NCBI GenBank assembly: GCA_032622095.1
Contig: CP136062.1
Coordinates: 36,082,918 to 36,146,917 of the forward strand
Length of the DNA stretch: 64,000 nucleotides
Source: Siphonodentalium dalli
Lineage: Eukaryota; Mollusca; Scaphopoda; Gadilida; Siphonodentaliidae
Reading direction: 5' to 3'
The notes beneath the pieces are model-generated. The model searched no databases, was not told where the DNA came from, and saw nothing but the letters and a program-made list of their open reading frames with translations. The position numbers and the translations under genes are program-made. Position 1 is the first letter of the stretch; the number at the start of each line of letters is the position of its first letter. This document shows positions 58,060-64,000 of this stretch, one piece after another.

Positions 58060-58315
58060 AATGAGTATATATACATACCCGAATGTTAGTTAATGAGTAT
58101 ATATACATACCCGAATGTTAGTTAATGAGTATATATACATACCCGAATGTTAGTTAATTAGTATATATACATACCCGAATGTTAGTTAATGAGTATATAT
58201 ACATACCCGAATGTTAGTTAATGAGTATATATACATACCCGAATGTTAGTTAATTAGTATATATACATACCCGAATGTTAGTTATTTAGTATATATACAT
58301 ACCCGAATGTCAGTT
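58060..58315 (+). repeat. 32 bp minisatellite in intron 1, about eight copies
   Basis: GAGTATATATACATACCCGA then ATGTTAGTTAAT repeats with almost no change, implying recent expansion or homogenisation. Confidence 0.97.
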
Positions 58316-58573
58316 AGTGCTGTCGAATGGGTTCCTGTTCTCATGGAAGAGTTTCGATCACACTTAAACGTTTCATGACATAAGTTCTGGGTGGTTGTGC
58401 CTTAAATCCCTTTAATGCATACATGTATATTAATATTACATATACTATATATTACTTAATTATGAACCTGTTAAATATGCTTTTGTCATGTATTTGTATT
58501 TCAATTTGTATATATCACATATTGGTTTATTGAGAATAAAGAATTGTATTGAATTGTAATATTACATCAACAG

Positions 58574-58741
58574 TTGGTGCCCCATGGCTCGCGTGGAAGG
58601 AGGGTCCGTGCAGCGTGAGCTGTGGACTAGGCGTTCTAATCCGGACGCGCAACTGTTCAAATGACAATCCCCAAATCGCAACCGAGACTTGTATTGGCTC
58701 AAACACAGAAGTCGACATTTGTCAGGAAGAAGTATGCCCGG
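58574..58741 (+). CDS. TSR gene exon 2: thrombospondin type 1 repeat
   Basis: Acceptor ATTACATCAACAG and donor CCCGG|GTAAGT bound 168 nt, phase 1 at both ends, the usual single-exon TSR module. The domain shows the tryptophan ladder start (WLAWKEGPCSVSCGLGVLIR), the arginine strand (RTRNC), and six cysteines ending ICQEEVCPG. TSR domains bind glycans and matrix and are often C-mannosylated at W-x-x-W; here both tryptophans (W-x-x-W) are present. Follows the signal exon across a 1.65 kb intron full of minisatellites. Confidence 0.92.
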
Positions 58742-60276
58742 GTAAGTTTATGAGTCGTGATCATTTGAATACTAAGTAAAATTTGAATTGTAATTTTACT
58801 ACAATTGAATAAATAGACTGAACACAATGCGCATCGTAATCGAGAATATGTTATCGAATGAGTGCAAGGCTATATTGCTTATTAAGGATAGTTATGCCGG
58901 GGTGGGTGGGTTGCCCGAGAGGCAAAAACGCATTTTTTTTACAACCTCGTGCAAATTTTGTAATAAGCACCTTTTGTGCTAATATTTGACATTTGTAACA
59001 GTTTAAAACTTAGTGTAACTGCAAAAACGCCATATTTATGGTACTGTGACCTTATTGGGGCCTTAGTGGAGATTATTGGACATTAAGCTGAGGCATGTTG
59101 CATATGGGACTGTGAGGTGAAAAACTTCCTTCCCGACACCCTTTAGAAAGAAGTTTGAGAAATGTAAACTTGAAATAAATAAACTTGTCCTGATGTAACT
59201 AAGACATATAAGCCTAGATCATTGTGTCTCAAACATTAATGTGACTATCAGTGGCTAGAAAATAAATGTTGTCAGTGCATCAAACCAATCAGTGAATTAT
59301 TTGCATATGTATCAACTCAGAAATATTTTACTCTCACAACACCTAAAGTATCCAAGTCCGGCATAGTGACTTATTGTCATTTTGAATAATTGAAATTGCT
59401 TCACCAGACAAAAGTGGTATGGAAAAATGCTATGTAATTAGGCTTGTTGACCGACTAATCAGGAAATAGTTAACACTTATGGAATTGTGTGTATCAAGCA
59501 CAATGACCTAGGTTTTCAGCTATCAGCAATTTATAAACTAATATTTCCAATTGCAGCCTGGTAAATATCTTCTCTTTGTATTTATTTTCAAAATATGTCA
59601 ACTCTAGTTGAATTGGAGCTTAACAACTGATATGTCATGGATATTTCTACAAAATGTCAACAGTGACTCGAAAGTGAAGATTGATTAACAGTCATGAAAT
59701 GTTATCAGCTTAACCTGTAGCACATACATGTTTGGTTCACGTAATAGCTTGCATGTGAAAATTATATCTCACTGGATATGTTGGGTGTACGCTGGGACAT
59801 TTATAAAAACATTTTTTTTTAAATTGGATGCAAAGTCCTTACATAGTAAGTTATAACCTATAATGTGGGTATAAAGCTTTGGCAACAATGGTCATGTTAC
59901 TACGACATAAAGGATCATGTTACTATGGTTACTACGAATCGGGCGATGGTTCTATTGAGGCAAGAACCAGTCTAATGTCTATGTGTCTAGGTTACGGAAG
60001 GAAAAGTACATTTTATTATTCGATGTTCATCACAAAGTAGCTACATGTGTTTAGTGAATGCACATTTCTATATAATATGTCATTGTTTATTGTCATTGTA
60101 ATTATTTAGCCGTGCATACTCATTTCTCTTGTTAAATATTCTGGCTCCTGGTCGAAATTGCTAACATAATCTTAAAACATATTAACCTGACCCTGTCAGC
60201 CCCACTATGGGTATACATGTCTACTGTTGGTGTAATGCTTTCAATGCATGTCAGTTCATGGGTTCATGTAGTCTAC

Positions 60277-60280
<4 letters not shown>
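58742..60280 (+). other. Intron 2 of the TSR gene, no internal feature recognised
   Basis: Includes one TGCCGGGGTGGGTGGG phrase of the 47-48.6 kb repeat at about 58895. No further TSR exon (no W-x-x-W/CSxxCG frame) seen. Confidence 0.6.
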
Positions 60281-60322
<42 letters not shown>

Positions 60323-60360
60323 GAAAGTGTGGAGAGCGCTGGCACAGGTCTGTTATATAT
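60281..60360. repeat. AT microsatellite plus 40 bp phrase
   Basis: (TA)n at 60281-60318, then GGAAAGTGTGGAGAGCGCTG and GCACAGGTC, the phrase also at 29517. Confidence 0.9.
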
Positions 60361-60363
60361 ATA

Positions 60364-62000
60364 TATTTGCGATTGTCTGTCTGTCTGTGTTCTATAGACA
60401 TTCACATGGGACCACCTAGATGGCACAAACGTGATATAATAGGGGTAACTTTTTACGAGAAAGATAATGGCGAGGGTTGGAATTTTCTAAAGTGACGCCG
60501 TTGTTGTCAGGGGCAGAAAAGGGGAGGGGCAGAATTTTGTTTTGTCGCTGATTGCCACCAAAATTATATATAATCATCCCCATAATATGAGAAATCTAAT
60601 GGTGTGGTTTAAATATGTCAAAAGTCGCGCCGTTCGCGTCAGGGATGCCCGAAAGGGGAGAGGGGCACCAAAAATTGATCAAAAATAATTTTAGCGCCGA
60701 ATCTTATTGTATGATTTAAAGACGCCAAATTGGTGTCGTTGGGATGAGAGATTTGGGGGGGGGGGGGTGGGTAATAAATCTGATAAGAATTGGTTCAGTC
60801 GCCGATTGCCACGAAACTTATACAAATTCATCCCATGGTATGAGGTGTCTAATGGCGTGGCTTAAAGCTGTCATAAGTGGCGTCATTCGAGTCAGGGGTG
60901 CACTGAAAGGGAGAGGGGCACCAGAATTGATACACAATATTTTTAGCGCCAATTTCCACCAAATTGATACACATTCTTATCCATGATATGAGAAATCTAA
61001 TCGTTTGATTTTAAAGACATCATATTGGTGCTGCTTTGGTGAGAGATGGGGGTGGGTGGGATGGGCACTAACTTTGATAAAAATTTGTTTAGTCGCGGAT
61101 TACCACTAAACTTACAAATAATAATTTCCATGATATCAGGAGTCTAATTGTATGGTTTAAATATGTCAAAAGTGGGTCAGGGGTGCCTAGAGGGTGAGAG
61201 GGACACAAACATTGGTAAACAATATGTTTAGCGCCGTGATACGAATAATCTAATCGTGTGGATTGAATGCGCCACATTGGTGCCTTTTGGGTGAGAGATA
61301 TGCAATGGTGGCCCTAAATTTCAAAAGTGGCACCACTTGAGTCCGAAATAGGGACGGGAGGGTCACCAAAAACTTATAAAAATATGTTTAGTGCCATTTA
61401 CCGTCAAACTCATACACGTTCTTCTCAAATGATACAATGAATACAATATTTGTGAATATCTGTCTGTGTTCTATATATATATCTGTAAGGGTACAATCGA
61501 GATGGCACCAAGGCGGTCTAACAGGGGTAACTTTTTACGAGTAAGATAATGGTGCGGGTTAAAATTTTCTAAAGTGACGTTGTTGGTGTCAGGGGACGGG
61601 CTATTTTTAGCACATATTTCGACCAAATTGATATTTTATTATTCTTCTCCGTGATACGAGGAATATAAATGTGTGATTTAAAGAGTCGAAATCGGTGCCG
61701 TTTGAGTGAGATATGAGGTGGGGGTAATAAATATGATAAGAATTTGTTTTAGTTGCCGATTACCACCAAACTTATAGATAATCATCTCCATTATATAATG
61801 CATGCATGAGTCTAATAGACGTGGCTTAAATGTGACAAAAGTGGCGCGGTTCAACTAATGCATTAGGGGAGTTGTACCAAAGTTGATACAAATATATTTA
61901 GCACTGATTCCACCAAATTCATTCATTTTCTTCTCTAATGATATGATGAATTAAATCACATTTGGGGTCGTTTGGGTCATGGATGGCGAAAGGCGATTCA
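60364..62000 (+). repeat. Tandem-like repeat family in intron 2
   Basis: Two large units start with TTTGCGATTGTCTGTCTGTC (60365) and TTTGTGAATATCTGTCTGTG (61450), about 1.08 kb apart. Within each, about 130-140 bp subunits carry GCCGATTACCACCAAACTT, GGGGCACCAA and GATTTAAAGACGCCAAATTGG. Confidence 0.8.
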
Positions 62001-63012
62001 CTAGCATTTATAAAATTGTTCAATTCGCCGATATCCAACAAAGTTATATATATTCATCTCCCAGGCCATCTCCATGTCGTTCTAAGGTGTTTTTGGCATT
62101 CCAATTTCACAATCTCGACAAATGGTGACTGAATTAAGTCACTTGAAAAATTATATCTTCTCAACTGTCATATTTATATGGGGATGGAAATCGGGGCTTT
62201 CTTATAATGATATAGCAACACAGATGCATAGAAGAAAGCATTAAAAGTATATTTATATCAATCTATTTAAGAGATACATATATTCATTCAAACTGAGGGA
62301 CCTTGAATCGTCAGAGGATTGCATATAAGAATGGCTCATGTATGTATTATAACACGATTGGGTCTGTTCCATTCAATATAGTTTCCACAAAAAAAGTTAC
62401 AATTCCCAAGTGATATGAAAATGTAGAGCAGGCCTGTTCAAAAATAGTGGTCACAGTGTGCAGTCAAATATGGTTACTTCTGAGATAAAGGAAAACGCAG
62501 TCCGTAGCACATGACTTTTCAGGATCCTCCAAAATTGACATCTGAGAAGGGTATATCTGCCCGATACAGAGGATTTCTTTCATTGTTTAGAAGACTCATC
62601 GCCTAAAATTAACAACTCAAAATCTCGCTGTGTCGGGCACATGTAGCTGCTATACGTGCATAACATCATTTCGTTTAAACTGAAAATGATTAGCCAGTAC
62701 CAGAACAGAGGAGCACCTGGACATATCTTTAAAACATCTGTATCTTCATGAAGATTTGATAAACTAGATTGATTGATTGATTGATACATCTCTATGTAAA
62801 ACACAATTGTCGTCTTTTATTTTTTCGAACTAATGTGTTTATGATGTTCATGTTTCATGCTATAACGTCTGAAGTATACGCAGTTGTTAATAAATAAATA
62901 CTTCTTTATTGGTGGGACGGATTAAACGCGATAAACAAAATGATAATCGCTCCGATCTGACAAGGTGAGCCACTACATATACTTATATTCCATGTGTAAG
63001 AATCATGTTTTG
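61115..63012 (-). repeat. Right copy of the inverted repeated unit (empty site)
   Basis: Reverse complement of 24007-24586 joined to 27342-28580. At about 62427-62443 it reads TGTAGAGCAGGCCTGTTC with no insert, whereas the left copy has 2.75 kb between two copies of CTG. Lies within intron 2 of the TSR gene. The left copy is 33 kb away. Confidence 0.9.
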
Positions 63013-63203
63013 TTCTGATATCACCTGAATGCAAGAACGATTATCTGCATTTCGATCAAACGTGAGGTGATAGTGTTATATGAACTAGATATTAAATGCT
63101 GACTTACCTACACGACCCATCTGAGTATTGGATGGGTTGACAATTACGTAAGTTACGAACATTCGCATGTAGGTAATCCATTAACTGTTTTTTCCTTTTA
63201 CAG

Positions 63204-63374
63204 TAGTCGATGGTGGTTGGTCGGGCTGGGTACAACTTCCCTGCAGCGCCACGTGCGGAAACGGGACACAGATAGAAAACCGTAGCTGCACTAACCCAGC
63301 GCCTGTAAGCGGCGGGAGGGATTGCGATGGGCCATCGAACAGGACATTCGGCTGTTCTACACCAGACTGTGCAG
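63204..63374 (+). CDS. TSR gene exon 3: thrombospondin type 1 repeat
   Basis: Acceptor TTTTTTCCTTTTACAG and donor GCAG|GTGGGT bound 171 nt, again phase 1 at both ends. Protein: VVDGGWSGWVQLPCSATCGN, then GTQIENRSC and six cysteines, closing FGCSTPDCA. W-x-x-W is present; the arginine strand is weaker than usual (IENRSC in place of R-x-R-x-C) and the usual S before W-x-x-C is replaced. The phase continues to further exons beyond 64000. Protein type could be properdin-, SCO-spondin- or hemicentin-like; two domains cannot tell. Confidence 0.93.
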
Positions 63375-63867
63375 GTGGGTGCATAGTGTAACTTTAAGAT
63401 GTAGGATGTGTACATGCCGTCTCGTATGACATAATGTATTGCGTCGGGATCCAAGTGATCAGACATGTATCATTGTTAATATTATGCAAGCATTCCACCC
63501 TCTCTGATCCTTATTTGGGTGCGTATAAGATTCCACCCTATCTGATCCTTATTTTGGGTCTATAAACTTGTATTCAATTTTGCTCACCGGCATGAATATA
63601 TGTCCTCAGATTACCCCAGACGCAAAACTTGTTTTAAAAAGATGGGCAAATCATATTTCTCTTACTTGTAACAGGGTGACAATTACTGGTTACTATAATA
63701 GTGGAAATTTCAGGCGGTCAATTGTATTGATAATTTATATTCAAACAATTTTTGTGTGAAAAGTATACGGGTTCCATGTCAACACACATTTTAATGTTTC
63801 CACTCTCGATCAGTTTGTAAACACACAGGAATGGGGAAGTTTATGTTGGGTTATAATTGTCGGCTGT
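63375..63867 (+). other. Intron 3 of the TSR gene
   Basis: CATTCCACCCTNTCTGATCCTTAT is repeated at about 63490 and 63531. No further exon seen. Confidence 0.6.
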
Positions 63868-64000
63868 GGGACCGCAGTAAAGACAGCGGTTAATTTCATT
63901 GGGAAATTACTCCACTGCATGGCCATGTAGTAACCACGGACCCCAGGAAATAAACCGACAAACCAGCCCAGATACACGAATCATGTTAGCTTCGCTGTAC
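63868..64000 (-). mobile_element. SINE-like repeat, cut by the window edge
   Basis: Matches 26274-26400 (CGACAAACCAGCCCAGATACACGA; TTTCATTGGGAAATTACTCC against TTTCGCCGAGAAATCGTCCC). Continues past 64000. Confidence 0.55.

Noticed and set aside
60207-60495. Frames containing YIYIYIYI
   Set aside because: Translation of the TA microsatellite.

Overview
This is a window of animal nuclear DNA, AT-rich, with genes in short exons and far more repeat than gene. The best gene is a secreted thrombospondin type 1 repeat (TSR) protein with phase-1 introns. It sits among foldback MITEs, a Helitron, a Penelope-like element, degenerate LINEs and minisatellites. The style of the repeats (palindromic MITEs, tandem units carrying words such as ATGGCCGCC and GGGCCGTAACTCTG) reminds me of a lophotrochozoan, possibly a bivalve. 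That is inference; nothing here fixes the species. No tRNA, rRNA, operon or CRISPR was seen.

Genes, from left to right. (1) Two minus-strand exons at 15561-15714 and 14433-14597 have canonical splice sites and matching phases; the second reads like a Sel1-type helical repeat. (2) A probable minus-strand gene runs from a first coding exon at 49938-49967 to a last one at 46381-46447; its middle is not resolved. (3) A plus-strand secreted TSR gene has a signal-peptide exon at 56779-56920 and TSR exons at 58574-58741 and 63204-63374, and continues past the right edge. Weaker single exons or ORFs are listed with low confidence.

Mobile DNA. 1.6-5.0 kb: a long inverted repeat interrupted by two 5'-truncated LINE tails. 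5.7-9.9 kb: tandem arrays. 10-13.7 kb: nested foldback MITEs. 17.1-19.1 kb: a dispersed repeat split by an 0.8 kb foldback built on the word TGTGTAG. 22.7-23.8 kb: LINE remnants. 24.0-28.6 kb: a repeat whose inverted partner lies at 61.1-63.0 kb, with a 2.75 kb PIF/Harbinger-like element inserted in the left copy; the right copy preserves the empty site. 28.6-29.5 kb: a complete non-autonomous Helitron. 29.7-32.5 kb: a Penelope-like element carrying an SGNH-like domain, RT and GIY-YIG. 34.9-40.4 kb: a nearly full-length but dead LINE with a duplicated piece of its own ORF2 inside the RT domain. 40.7-57.3 kb: several MITE families (Kolobok-, piggyBac- and Mutator-like by termini and target duplications) and a 382 bp satellite.

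The protein-coding mobile elements all look inactive. Most interpretive power comes from target-site duplications and from pairs of copies inside the window, which can be checked directly. Function calls for the cellular genes are limited to domain level.
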